NCBI RefSeq assembly: GCF_030929595.1
Contig: NZ_JAVFVR010000002.1
Coordinates: forward strand, 50,060-114,059
DNA length: 64,000 bases
Origin: Flavobacterium sp. LHD-85
GTDB taxonomy: Bacteria > Bacteroidota > Bacteroidia > Flavobacteriales > Flavobacteriaceae
Direction: 5' to 3'
In this document: one piece after another, positions 32,279 through 40,067 of the stretch
Position numbering within the stretch: position 1 is the first letter of the stretch
Layout of the letters: each line of letters starts with the position of its first letter
Position numbers and translations under genes: made by a program
Notes under the pieces: model-generated
Seen by the model: the letters and a program-made list of their open reading frames with translations, nothing else
Databases searched by the model: none
What the model was told of the DNA's origin: nothing

Positions 32279-32414
32279 AATCCGGCTCTCAAAAGTAAGT
32301 TTTTTGGCTAGTTTGTCATTTCTCATTCGTTGAAATGACAATATTATGTGTTTTTGAATTATTTGTTCTCATCAAGAAGCTAAAAAGTCTTCGTGTATTT
32401 CCATGAAACACCAC

Positions 32415-33068
32415 CTAAACCAACTTCACAAACAAATTAGAGGCAATTTTATTAGAAATAGATAACTCATTCCCATTTACCTTAATTTTTACCGATAAAT
32501 CGAAGGATTCTTTAGAAAGAAATTCAATTTTAGAACCCAAAGCAATTTCTTGTTTATCGAGATATTTCAAAAACTCTGATGAAGTGTCTTTTACGCCAAC
32601 ACAAACTCCTGTTTGATTTTCTGATAACTCGGAAAGCAAATGTTTTTCAATTTTGATAATTCTTCCATTCGCATCCGGAATCGGGTCTCCGTGCGGATCT
32701 TCCGTCGGATTTCCAAGAAAATCATCCAAACGGTTAATTAATTGTTCTGATTTTATATGTTCTAATTGTTCAGCGATATCATGAACCTCATCCCAGCTGA
32801 AGTTTAGTTTTTCAACCAGAAACACTTCCCAAAGACGATGTTTTCTCACAATCATTTTGGCAGCTAGTTTTCCGTTTTCAGTCAAAGAAACTCCTTGGTA
32901 TTTTTTATAATTAACCAAATCTTTCTCTGCCAGCTTTTTAAGCATATCGGTTACAGAGGAAGCTTTTGTTTCCATAATTTCTGCAATAGCGTTCGTACTA
33001 ACTTCAGTTTCCAAAGCTGCCGTTAGATGATAGATCGATTTTAAGTAGTTCTCTTCTGAAAAGGTCAT
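32415..33068 (-). CDS. mntR: MntR/DtxR family metal-dependent repressor
   Basis: 217 residues from the ATG at 33066-33068; a TTG 30 bp upstream is in frame but unlikely. The N-terminal winged helix (AIAEIMETKASSVTDMLKKL, about 29-48), the dimerisation domain (HRLWEVFLVEKLNFSWDEVHDIAEQLEHI landmarks, about 83-111) and a C-terminal SH3-like FeoA domain (about 145-217) are in the usual DtxR order. The candidate metal ligands (His, Glu and Asp around EVHDIAEQLEH) are present. It follows the Nramp-Usp gene on the same strand, so manganese or iron is the likely co-repressor. Confidence 0.93.
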   Translation of the reverse strand: MTFSEENYLKSIYHLTAALETEVSTNAIAEIMETKASSVTDMLKKLAEKDLVNYKKYQGVSLTENGKLAAKMIVRKHRLWEVFLVEKLNFSWDEVHDIAEQLEHIKSEQLINRLDDFLGNPTEDPHGDPIPDANGRIIKIEKHLLSELSENQTGVCVGVKDTSSEFLKYLDKQEIALGSKIEFLSKESFDLSVKIKVNGNELSISNKIASNLFVKLV

Positions 33069-33084
33069 TTTTTTTCTTTTTGAG

Positions 33085-33158
33085 TGACAAAGGTGCAAAG
33101 GGACAAAGGTTCAAAGTAGAAAACCTTTGTCCCTTTGTAACTCTGAACCTTTGCCACT
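33085..33158. repeat. Intergenic palindrome of word ACAAAGG/CCTTTGT
   Basis: GACAAAGG, GCAAAGGGACAAAGG and the inverted CCTTTGTCCCTTTG and GAACCTTTGCC words lie between the Nramp-Usp and mntR genes. The same words occur at 6849-6882 and around 41813-41925. Confidence 0.75.
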
Positions 33159-35027
33159 TCATTTAACAATCAACAAAGGTATCGAAATTTTATGTCTCAA
33201 TTTATCTACTGTTGTACCGAAAAGAATATCTTTTAAGCCAGTGTGGCCGTGGGTTCCCATTACGAGAATGTCAAAAGTACCACTATTGATGATTTCTGGA
33301 ATTGTTTTGTTTGGTTTTCCGAAACCAAGTTCTGTTTCAATGCTAAATCCTTTCTCCGAAAGCATTTTTTTATATTCTAACAGCAATTTTTCGTCAATCG
33401 TGGTTTCGTGATCGTGAATGTGTGTTCCATACATTAAAGCCCCAACAGTTTCTACAATATGAATAAGAGTGTATTTGGCATCTATGCCTCCCAATTCGAA
33501 AGCGTGATTCAGGGCCGCTTCATCGGCATTTGAAAAATCAACAGAAATGGCAATGTTTTTTACTTCATGAGTTTTCTTTTGGGCAAAATGAAGTTTTAGA
33601 TTGTGCGGTGAATGATTGATGGTTTTTGCTTTGAATTTGGCAATAAAAGGTTTGAAAACAATGTATAATAACAAAGCTAAGAATCCGAAAGCGAGTGGAA
33701 CAACCGTAAACCAAAGAACCATTGGGTGCTTGGAACTTTCTAGCCAAGAACTGATTTCGTCATAAACCAATTTAGCATTCAACGAAACAATGATAGATGC
33801 GATAATCCAAGAAACGACCTGAGTGGTTCTCGAAATATGAAAACCATTCATTTTAGATTTATCACTCACAAAATGAATGAGCGGAATAATGGCAAATCCG
33901 AGCTGTAAACTTAAAATTACCTGACTCAGAATTAAAAGTTTTCCTGTCACACTTTCGCCATAAATTAAAATCACAATTACGGCTGGAATAATGGCAATCA
34001 AGCGAGTTATAATTCTACGCACCCAAGGCTGAATTCTAAGATGCAGATAACCTTCCATTACAATTTGTCCGGCAAGAGTTCCTGTTACAGTCGAACTTTG
34101 CCCAGCAGCTATCAAGGCTACGGCAAATAATATTGGCGCCCATTTAGTACCCAACAGGGGTTCAAGAAATTGATGTGCATCTTGAATTTCGGCAACTTCA
34201 AACATTCCATTTTTATGGAAAGTAGCCGCCGCTAGAATTAAAATGGCTGCATTTACAAAGAAAGCAAGATTTAAAGCAATCGTAGAATCGATTAAATTGT
34301 ATTTTAAAGCCTGTTTAATTCCTGCTGGAGTTCTGTCAAATTTTCTGGTTTGCACTAAAGACGAATGCAGATACAAATTATGTGGCATTACCGTTGCTCC
34401 AATAATTCCGATGGCAATATACAAAGCAGCTGAATTTGGAATAGAAGGAATAAGCCCTGCTAGAACCTTGTGAACTTCTGGTTCTGCAAAAATCATTTCG
34501 AAAATAAAAGAGAAGCCAATTATCGCTACTAATGCTATGATAAAGGCTTCCATCTTGCGAATTCCTTTATTGATCAGGAAAAGCAGTAAAAAGGTGTCTA
34601 AAACGGTAATTAAAACGGCTTCGAGTAACGGAATTCCGAAAAGCAGATTAATCCCGATTGCCATTCCAAGAACTTCTGCCAGATCGCAAGCCGCAATGGC
34701 AATTTCGGCAAGAAAATATAAAATGTAGTTGATGTATTTGGGATAAGTCTCTCGAGAGGCCTGTGCAAGATCACGCTGTGTTACAATTCCGAGGCGAGCA
34801 CTTAAACTCTGCAATAGCAAAGCCATTAAGTTACTCATTAATAAAACCCAAACTAAAGTGTATCCAAATTGGCTTCCTCCGGCAATGTCAGTTGCCCAGT
34901 TTCCCGGATCCATGTAGCCAACGCTTACTAAATATGCAGGGCCTAAGAAGGCTAAAATTTTTCTAAAACCTTTTTTTTTGTTTTCGGTCGAAACCGATTC
35001 GTGGACTTCTTCTAAAGATTTAGTCAT
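33159..35027 (-). CDS. mntH: Nramp family divalent metal transporter fused to a UspA domain
   Basis: 622 residues in two parts. Residues about 1-455 are a proton-coupled Mn(II)/Fe(II) importer of the Nramp family: DPGNWATDIAGG in TM1 and MPHNLYLHSS in TM6 carry the metal-binding residues, with about eleven membrane segments. Residues about 485-622 are a universal stress protein domain with the nucleotide-binding end MGTHGHTGLKDILFGTTVDKL (landmarks GTHGHTG and FGTTVDKL, the G2xG9xG(S/T) pattern). The fusion puts a cytosolic ATP/AMP-sensing domain on a metal transporter. An operator-like palindrome (35083-35100) lies upstream and mntR follows. Confidence 0.93.
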   Translation of the reverse strand: MTKSLEEVHESVSTENKKKGFRKILAFLGPAYLVSVGYMDPGNWATDIAGGSQFGYTLVWVLLMSNLMALLLQSLSARLGIVTQRDLAQASRETYPKYINYILYFLAEIAIAACDLAEVLGMAIGINLLFGIPLLEAVLITVLDTFLLLFLINKGIRKMEAFIIALVAIIGFSFIFEMIFAEPEVHKVLAGLIPSIPNSAALYIAIGIIGATVMPHNLYLHSSLVQTRKFDRTPAGIKQALKYNLIDSTIALNLAFFVNAAILILAAATFHKNGMFEVAEIQDAHQFLEPLLGTKWAPILFAVALIAAGQSSTVTGTLAGQIVMEGYLHLRIQPWVRRIITRLIAIIPAVIVILIYGESVTGKLLILSQVILSLQLGFAIIPLIHFVSDKSKMNGFHISRTTQVVSWIIASIIVSLNAKLVYDEISSWLESSKHPMVLWFTVVPLAFGFLALLLYIVFKPFIAKFKAKTINHSPHNLKLHFAQKKTHEVKNIAISVDFSNADEAALNHAFELGGIDAKYTLIHIVETVGALMYGTHIHDHETTIDEKLLLEYKKMLSEKGFSIETELGFGKPNKTIPEIINSGTFDILVMGTHGHTGLKDILFGTTVDKLRHKISIPLLIVK

Positions 35028-35082
35028 TGTAAAAGTATTGTTTTCACAAATATATAGAAAAATTATGTTCGCGAAACAATAT

Positions 35083-35100
35083 TTTTAGACAAGTCTAAAA
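35083..35100 (-). promoter_or_regulatory. Candidate MntR/DtxR operator upstream of the Nramp-Usp gene
   Basis: TTTTAGACAAGTCTAAAA has perfect 8-bp arms TTTTAGAC/GTCTAAAA, 55 bp upstream of the ATG and 1 bp past the Fur gene stop. Thirteen of its inner 16 bases match the site at 37018-37033. The arms resemble DtxR-class boxes. Confidence 0.7.
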
Positions 35101-35101
35101 G

Positions 35102-35494
35102 TTAAATGTTAGAATTTAAACAATTCGGACACAATCCTGACAATGTAAAATTGATCTCATTTACTTTATAATTATGCGGCATAATGTAACTTGGTTTTAC
35201 AGTTTCAAGACAAGTTATCTCATGACAATTCTCGCAGCTAAAATGAGCATGGTTATGAATGTGTACGCGCTGATGTGAATGATTGCATTTGGCGTACTTT
35301 ACCGTTCCATCCAAATTCGAAATTTTATGAATAATATCTTCATTAATTAATCGGTCTAGAATTCGGTAAATGGTAACGCGGTCGCACAAATCATTTAATT
35401 GTTTGTGAATTTCGGTATGCGAAAGAGCAGTCTTAGATTTTTCAAACACCTCTAAAACAGCCGTCTTTGCTGCGGTATTACGTGTAGTTTTCAT
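35102..35494 (-). CDS. Fur family transcriptional regulator (Zur-like)
   Basis: 130 residues. The N-terminal winged helix reads LSHTEIHKQLNDLCDRVTIYRILDRL (landmarks RVTIYRILDRL, about 39-49). The C-terminal dimerisation domain has a histidine-rich segment HSHQRVHIHNHAHF (about 72-85) and two CxxC pairs, CENC (about 87-90) and CPNC near the end (about 123-126), the structural zinc site. Length and pattern fit Fur/Zur/PerR; the merC neighbour and the TGCAACA operators make Zur my first guess. It diverges from merC. Confidence 0.9.
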   Translation of the reverse strand: MKTTRNTAAKTAVLEVFEKSKTALSHTEIHKQLNDLCDRVTIYRILDRLINEDIIHKISNLDGTVKYAKCNHSHQRVHIHNHAHFSCENCHEITCLETVKPSYIMPHNYKVNEINFTLSGLCPNCLNSNI

Positions 35495-35518
35495 TTTTTA
35501 TGAAATTAAAAATTAAAC

Positions 35519-35568
35519 GCAACAATGTTGCAATTGATAAAATTGTATATATTTGCAACAAAATTGCA
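35519..35568. promoter_or_regulatory. Two operator-like palindromes and promoter in the fur-merC interval
   Basis: Site 1 GCAACAATGTTGC (35519-35531) is a perfect 13-bp palindrome. Site 2 TGCAACAAAATTGCA (35554-35568) is a weaker version. A merC promoter TTG (35528-35530), 17 bp and TATATTTG (35548-35555) overlaps both, so a repressor bound here would block transcription. The regulator is most likely the adjacent Fur-family protein. Confidence 0.65.
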
Positions 35569-35587
35569 TTAAGCAAAAGTACACATA

Positions 35588-35941
35588 ATGAAGAAAATAA
35601 GCACACCTTTTTATGATATTTTAGGAATTTCGAGCGCGACCATTTGTCTGGTTCATTGTTTGATTTTTCCTCTTTTAACGATCCTTCCTTTGGGGTTGAG
35701 TCACAATCCGTTTATAGATTTACTATTTGCTTCGATAGGTCTATTTGCAATTCTCAAAATTATAAAAAAATCAGCTCTTTTGGTATCATCAATTTTGGTT
35801 GTTTCAATGGCGTTGATTTGGATTAGTGTTTTGACCGAACTTTTATTAGATATTCATCTGGATCTGATCTATTTTGGAGGAATTGGAATGATTATCGGAC
35901 ATTTAATCAATTATAAATTACATAGGAAACAAAATCATTAA
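35588..35941 (+). CDS. MerC domain membrane protein
   Basis: 117 residues with four membrane segments. The family signature is SSATICLVHCLIFPLLTI (about 16-33), where Cys21 and Cys25 form the metal-binding pair of MerC-type mercuric/metal transporters. In Bacteroidota these proteins occur beside Fur-family regulators far from mercury-resistance genes, and there are no merA, merP or merR here. A role in zinc or other metal movement is therefore more likely than mercury transport. It is followed 10 bp later by the thioredoxin-reductase-like gene. Confidence 0.88.
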   Translation: MKKISTPFYDILGISSATICLVHCLIFPLLTILPLGLSHNPFIDLLFASIGLFAILKIIKKSALLVSSILVVSMALIWISVLTELLLDIHLDLIYFGGIGMIIGHLINYKLHRKQNH

Positions 35942-35951
35942 AAATAGAAAT

Positions 35952-36857
35952 ATGGAACAGAAGCATTTTGAAGTGATTATCATTGGCGGCAGTTACAGCG
36001 GATTGTCTGCAGCAATGAGTTTAGGGCGCTCCTTGCGTCGGGTTTTGGTTATCGACAGCGGTTTGCCTTGCAACAGACAAACACCACATTCTCATAATTT
36101 CATTACGCAAGATGGTGAAAAGCCAGCAGTCATTTCGGCGAAAGCCAAGCTGCAAGTTGATATTTATAAAACAGTTCAATTTTATAACGGACTTGCCGTG
36201 AAAGCGCTTAAAACAGAAAACGGTTTTGAAATCACAACCGAATCTGGAGCTGTTTTTACTTCAAGAAAAGTATTGTTTGCAACGGGAGTTAAAGACCTGC
36301 TTCCTGAAATTAAAGGATTTGCAGAATGTTGGGGAATTTCGGTTTTACATTGTCCGTATTGTCATGGTTATGAAGTCAAAAATGAAAAAACGGCTATTAT
36401 TGCCAATGGAGAAATGGGATTTGAATTTGCTAAACTAATTTCTAATTGGACAAAAGACTTGAGATTGTGTACCAACGGAAAATCGGAATTGACTTCAGAA
36501 CAAACACAAAATCTTAAAAATCATGGTGTTCAGATCTTTGAAGAAGAAATCGATTCTTTTGAGCATAATCAAGGTTATATTAAAAACATCATTTTTAAGA
36601 ACGGTGAAAAAGTGGAGGTTAAAGCGATTTATTCCAGACCACCTTTTGAACAGCACTGTCCAATACCTGAAATTTTGGGATGTGATATTAGCGAACAAGG
36701 ATTACTGAAAGTAGATGCGATGCAAAAAACAAATATCAAAGGCGTTTTTGCTAGCGGAGATTGTACAACGCAAATGCGATCTGTGGCCATTGCGGTTTCT
36801 ACGGGCTCGTTCGCAGGAGCGGTAATCAACAAAGAACTTATTGAAGAAGATTTTTAG
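35952..36857 (+). CDS. Thioredoxin reductase-like NAD(P)/FAD-dependent oxidoreductase
   Basis: 301 residues. The FAD motif is IIIGGSYSGLSAAMSLGRS (about 10-28), the redox motif CPYCHGYE (about 136-143) has the CxxC of thioredoxin-reductase-like enzymes, and the second FAD block FASGDCTTQMRSVAIAVSTG (about 272-291) ends the protein. The class lacks the usual TrxR interface and is often called an ArsO- or YumC-like oxidoreductase. It is 10 bp downstream of merC and so probably under the same metal-responsive control; the substrate is unknown. Confidence 0.9.
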   Translation: MEQKHFEVIIIGGSYSGLSAAMSLGRSLRRVLVIDSGLPCNRQTPHSHNFITQDGEKPAVISAKAKLQVDIYKTVQFYNGLAVKALKTENGFEITTESGAVFTSRKVLFATGVKDLLPEIKGFAECWGISVLHCPYCHGYEVKNEKTAIIANGEMGFEFAKLISNWTKDLRLCTNGKSELTSEQTQNLKNHGVQIFEEEIDSFEHNQGYIKNIIFKNGEKVEVKAIYSRPPFEQHCPIPEILGCDISEQGLLKVDAMQKTNIKGVFASGDCTTQMRSVAIAVSTGSFAGAVINKELIEEDF

Positions 36858-36875
36858 TCAATAGAAAAGAATGTT

Positions 36876-36943
36876 AAACCATATAAGTTGTATAAGTTCA
36901 TTTTAGCTCTAACTTAAATTAACTTATACAACTTATGTGGTTT
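36876..36943. repeat. Intergenic palindrome of word AAACCATATAAGTT
   Basis: The left arm runs through ACCATATAAGTTGTATAAGT (36879-36898). The right arm, AACTTATACAACTTATGTGG (36921-36940), is its near-perfect inverse. It is the same word family as the array at 24404-24575. Confidence 0.85.
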
Positions 36944-37017
36944 ATAAGAATCTAACATCTTGAATTAAATCAGTTTAAATTTTTTAAACTAAGAATAATT
37001 ATTTGTCAAATTTAATT

Positions 37018-37033
37018 TTTAGATTTGTCTAAA
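37018..37033 (+). promoter_or_regulatory. Candidate MntR/DtxR operator before the TonB receptor
   Basis: TTTAGATTTGTCTAAA has perfect 6-bp arms TTTAGA/TCTAAA, 9 bp before the ATG. It matches the inner 16 bp of the 35083-35100 site at 13 positions, differing only in the centre. A direct repeat ATTTGTC(T)AAATTTAATTTT surrounds it. Confidence 0.65.
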
Positions 37034-37042
37034 TTTAATTTT

Positions 37043-39301
37043 ATGATAATGAAATATTTATTTTTGGTAATATTGCTAATTTCAACGAAAAACACTTTTT
37101 CTCAAAATATCTCTGGAAAAGTAGAAAGTATACTTCCTATTGATCAAGAAATTACCATTCGTTTGTTAAATACAAACTTTAAAACACAAGCCGATTCTTT
37201 AGGATTTTATCAATTAGAAAATATTCCAAACGGAACTTATAAAATAAATGTAACTTCAACAGGATTCAGATCAATAACTCAAAGAATTTCAGTTTTAGAA
37301 AATGAAAATTTGAATTTAGATTTTGAATTAGAAGAAGATCAAAATGAATTGAACGAAGTGGTTGTTTCTGGAACCTTAAAACCTGTAAAAAGATTAGAAA
37401 GCGCTGTTCCGGTTGAGGTTTATTCGCCTGTTTTCTTCAAAAAAAATCCAACTCCTAGTATTTACGATGCCCTTCAAAACATAAATGGTGTTCGTCCGCA
37501 ACTTAATTGTGGCGTTTGTAATACTGGCGACATTCATATAAACGGACTAGAAGGTCCTTATACTTTGGTTATGATTGACGGAATGCCAATTGTGAGCAGT
37601 CTTTCGACGGTTTATGGCTTGTCTGGAATTCCAAATTCTTTGGTAGAAAGAATAGAAATTGTAAAAGGCCCAGCTTCGTCTCTTTACGGAAGTGAAGCCG
37701 TTGGAGGTTTAATCAATATCATTACTAAAAACCCGACTAATGCACCGACTTTTTCAGCCGATTATTTTACGACTTCTTATTTTGAAAGCAATCTTGATTT
37801 GGGAACAAAATTTAATGTTGGAAGAAAAGCGACTTCACTTATCGGAATTAATTACTTCAACTATGATCAGGTTATTGATAAAGACAAAGACAATTTTACT
37901 GATGTAACGCTTTCTGAACGAATTTCGATTTTTAACAAATGGAGTTTTCAACGAAATCAAAATCGTCTTTTTACCATTGCTATGCGCGGAATGTATGAAG
38001 ATCGTTGGGGCGGAGACATTCGTTGGGAGAAAAAATACAGAGGTGGTGACGAGATTTACGGCGAAAGTATTTATACTAAAAGAGCCGAATTAATTGGAAG
38101 TTATCAATTGCCGTTTGAAGAAAAATTGATGCTTTCGTTTTCTGGAAATGTCCATTATCAAGATAGTCGTTATGGAACAACCTCTTATATCGCCAATCAG
38201 AAAATTGGATTTTTACAGCTGACTTGGGATAAAAAGATCGGACGAAATGATTTGCTTGCAGGAATTGCAAGCCGATACACATACTATGACGATAATACGC
38301 CCGCAACAAAAGAAGCTGAAAACACTTGGCTTCCTGGAATTTTTGTTCAAGACGAAATTACATTTTCTCCTAAAAGCCAGGTTTTGTTAGGAATGCGTTA
38401 CGATTACAATTCGATTCACGGATCTATTTTCACTCCAAGATTTGCTTATAGATTCAAGGCCAATGAAAATACCATTTTTAGATTAAATGCCGGAACTGGG
38501 TTTCGTGTTGTGAATTTATTTACAGAAGATCATGCGGCCTTGACGGGTTCTAGAGATGTTATTATTAAAAATGATTTGAAACCCGAACAATCTGTAAATG
38601 TGAATTTAAACTACATTCAGAAAATCAATTTCGGAAACGGAACCTTTATGGGAATTGAAACGACTGCTTTTTATACGAGATTCAGCAATAAAATCATTTC
38701 AGATTATGAAACCAATCCAAACGAAATTATCTACGACAATATTGATGGTTATGCGATAAGTCAAGGGATCAGTACAAATGTTGATCTTAATTTTCCTTCG
38801 GGATTAAAATTTATTGTTGGAGCAACGGTTTTAGACAATAAAAATGTGGAAAATGGTATTTCAGAAAGGCCTTTTTTGACGGAGAATTTCACTGCAACAT
38901 GGAGTGTTTCATACAAAATTCAGCCTTGGAATTTGTCAATGGATTATACAGGTAATGTTTACAGTCCGATGAAATTGCCTTTGCTGAGCGAGACCGATCC
39001 GAGAAACCCGAATTCGCCTTGGTATAGTATTCAGAACATTCAGTTTACTTATTCAGGATGGAAAGATTTTGAAATTTATGGTGGAATCAAGAATTTGCTG
39101 AACTTTACACCAATGCAAAATAATCCGTTTTTGATTTCGAGAACGAATGATCCTTTTGATAAAAATGTGCAATACGATTCGGCAGGAAAAGTATTGGTAA
39201 CACCTGATAATCCTTATGGTTTGACATTTGATACGACTTACGTTTACGGACAGAACCAAACAATTCGCGGATTTTTGGGATTGCGATATACTTTTAGGTG
39301 A
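37043..39301 (+). CDS. TonB-dependent outer-membrane receptor, likely metal uptake
   Basis: About 752 residues from the ATG at 37043 (a second ATG at 37049 is equally possible). Signal peptide about 20 residues (ends STKNTFSQ), then a carboxypeptidase-regulatory-like domain (about 22-105), a plug domain with CGVCNTGDIHINGLEGPYT (landmarks NGLEGPYTLVMIDG), the plug end RIEIVKGPASSLYGSEAVGG and a beta-barrel with C-terminal aromatic end LGLRYTFR. The paired cysteines CGVC in the plug are distinctive. Its MntR-type operator suggests transport of a manganese- or iron-containing compound; ligand identity is an inference. Confidence 0.93.
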   Translation: MIMKYLFLVILLISTKNTFSQNISGKVESILPIDQEITIRLLNTNFKTQADSLGFYQLENIPNGTYKINVTSTGFRSITQRISVLENENLNLDFELEEDQNELNEVVVSGTLKPVKRLESAVPVEVYSPVFFKKNPTPSIYDALQNINGVRPQLNCGVCNTGDIHINGLEGPYTLVMIDGMPIVSSLSTVYGLSGIPNSLVERIEIVKGPASSLYGSEAVGGLINIITKNPTNAPTFSADYFTTSYFESNLDLGTKFNVGRKATSLIGINYFNYDQVIDKDKDNFTDVTLSERISIFNKWSFQRNQNRLFTIAMRGMYEDRWGGDIRWEKKYRGGDEIYGESIYTKRAELIGSYQLPFEEKLMLSFSGNVHYQDSRYGTTSYIANQKIGFLQLTWDKKIGRNDLLAGIASRYTYYDDNTPATKEAENTWLPGIFVQDEITFSPKSQVLLGMRYDYNSIHGSIFTPRFAYRFKANENTIFRLNAGTGFRVVNLFTEDHAALTGSRDVIIKNDLKPEQSVNVNLNYIQKINFGNGTFMGIETTAFYTRFSNKIISDYETNPNEIIYDNIDGYAISQGISTNVDLNFPSGLKFIVGATVLDNKNVENGISERPFLTENFTATWSVSYKIQPWNLSMDYTGNVYSPMKLPLLSETDPRNPNSPWYSIQNIQFTYSGWKDFEIYGGIKNLLNFTPMQNNPFLISRTNDPFDKNVQYDSAGKVLVTPDNPYGLTFDTTYVYGQNQTIRGFLGLRYTFR

Positions 39302-39309
39302 TTTTTTTA

Positions 39310-39440
39310 AACACATAGAAACATAGTGTAACTTTGTGTAAAAAGGTGTTTCACTTGTATCAATTCACATAGCTATGTGTGGAAGCTAGCTTCTTTTGTA
39401 ATCTTTAAAAGAAAAGAAATCTATGTTTCTATGTGTTAAA
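39310..39440. repeat. Intergenic repeat of word ACACATAG / CTATGTG
   Basis: ACACATAGAAACATAG, then CACATAGCTATGTG at the centre, and the inverted CTATGTTTCTATGTGT near 39421-39436. A dispersed word palindrome follows the receptor gene. Confidence 0.7.
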
Positions 39441-39465
39441 ATTTTAGAAAGATTGTTTTTCTCTG

Positions 39466-39530
39466 TCAGGCTGAGCGAAGTCGAAGCCCCATTCCAATTG
39501 AAGCGCCCTTCGACTTCGCTCAGGGAGACA
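39466..39530. repeat. Palindrome CTGAGCGAAGTCGAAG / CTTCGACTTCGCTCAG
   Basis: A perfect 16-bp stem, 39471-39486 with 39508-39523, encloses a 21-nt loop and is flanked by TCAGG and GGAGAC. I recall this as a dispersed intergenic palindrome in Bacteroidota. It lies inside the extended frame of the next gene, so that longer start is rejected. Confidence 0.85.
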
Positions 39531-39587
39531 AAAGAAGTGAAAAAATCTTTTCTAATCCTTTTAATCTGTGGCAAAAAAAACAAAAAA

Positions 39588-40049
39588 ATGAAAAAGCTGT
39601 TTCTCTTAATTTTCTTCGGAATAACTTCAACAGGTTTCTGCCAATTAAAAAGCAGAACTTTTGAAGAAGTAGACAGCTTACAGCAAATTCAAAAACGGAA
39701 AATGGTTGTTTTCATTCATACCGATTGGTGTCAGTTTTGCCAGCGAATGAAAGCCACAACTTTTAAAGATCCAGAAATTATAGAAAAACTAAATTCCGAT
39801 TTCTATTTTATTGACTTCAATGCAGAAGAAAGACGAGATATTACTTTTGCTAATCATACTTTCAAATATCGGCCTTCTGGAAATAATGTCGGAGTTCACG
39901 AACTGGCATTGCAGCTGGGAACAATTAATAATCAAATCGCGTATCCGACTTTGTGCGTTTTAAATGAGAAAAACGAAATCATTTTTCAGTACAATATCTA
40001 TTTGGGTACAAAAGATTTTAAAACTCTTTTAGAGAATCTTGAAAAATAA
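39588..40049 (+). CDS. Exported thioredoxin-like protein
   Basis: 153 residues from the ATG at 39588-39590. The signal peptide MKKLFLLIFFGITSTGFC is clear. The redox motif HTDWCQFCQRMK (Cys about 47 and 50) and the downstream IAYPTLCVLNEK, with the cis-proline, give the thioredoxin fold (thioredoxin_7 type). A longer frame from 39423 would read through the palindrome and is rejected. It probably keeps periplasmic or outer-membrane proteins reduced; co-transcription with lycopene cyclase (18 bp apart) is suggested but functionally puzzling. Confidence 0.9.
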   Translation: MKKLFLLIFFGITSTGFCQLKSRTFEEVDSLQQIQKRKMVVFIHTDWCQFCQRMKATTFKDPEIIEKLNSDFYFIDFNAEERRDITFANHTFKYRPSGNNVGVHELALQLGTINNQIAYPTLCVLNEKNEIIFQYNIYLGTKDFKTLLENLEK

Positions 40050-40067
40050 ATTTTCTTATTTTTGGGA

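Noticed and set aside
35588..35941. Mercury-resistance operon
   Set aside because: Only a MerC-domain protein is present; no merA, merP, merT or merR, and the neighbours are a Fur regulator and a redox enzyme.
36495..36832. Minus-strand frames in the thioredoxin-reductase-like gene
   Set aside because: Shadow frames within a gene with complete FAD and CxxC motifs.
39423..39587. 55-residue N-terminal extension of the thioredoxin-like protein
   Set aside because: It translates the CTGAGCGAAG palindrome and removes the clean signal peptide that starts at 39588.
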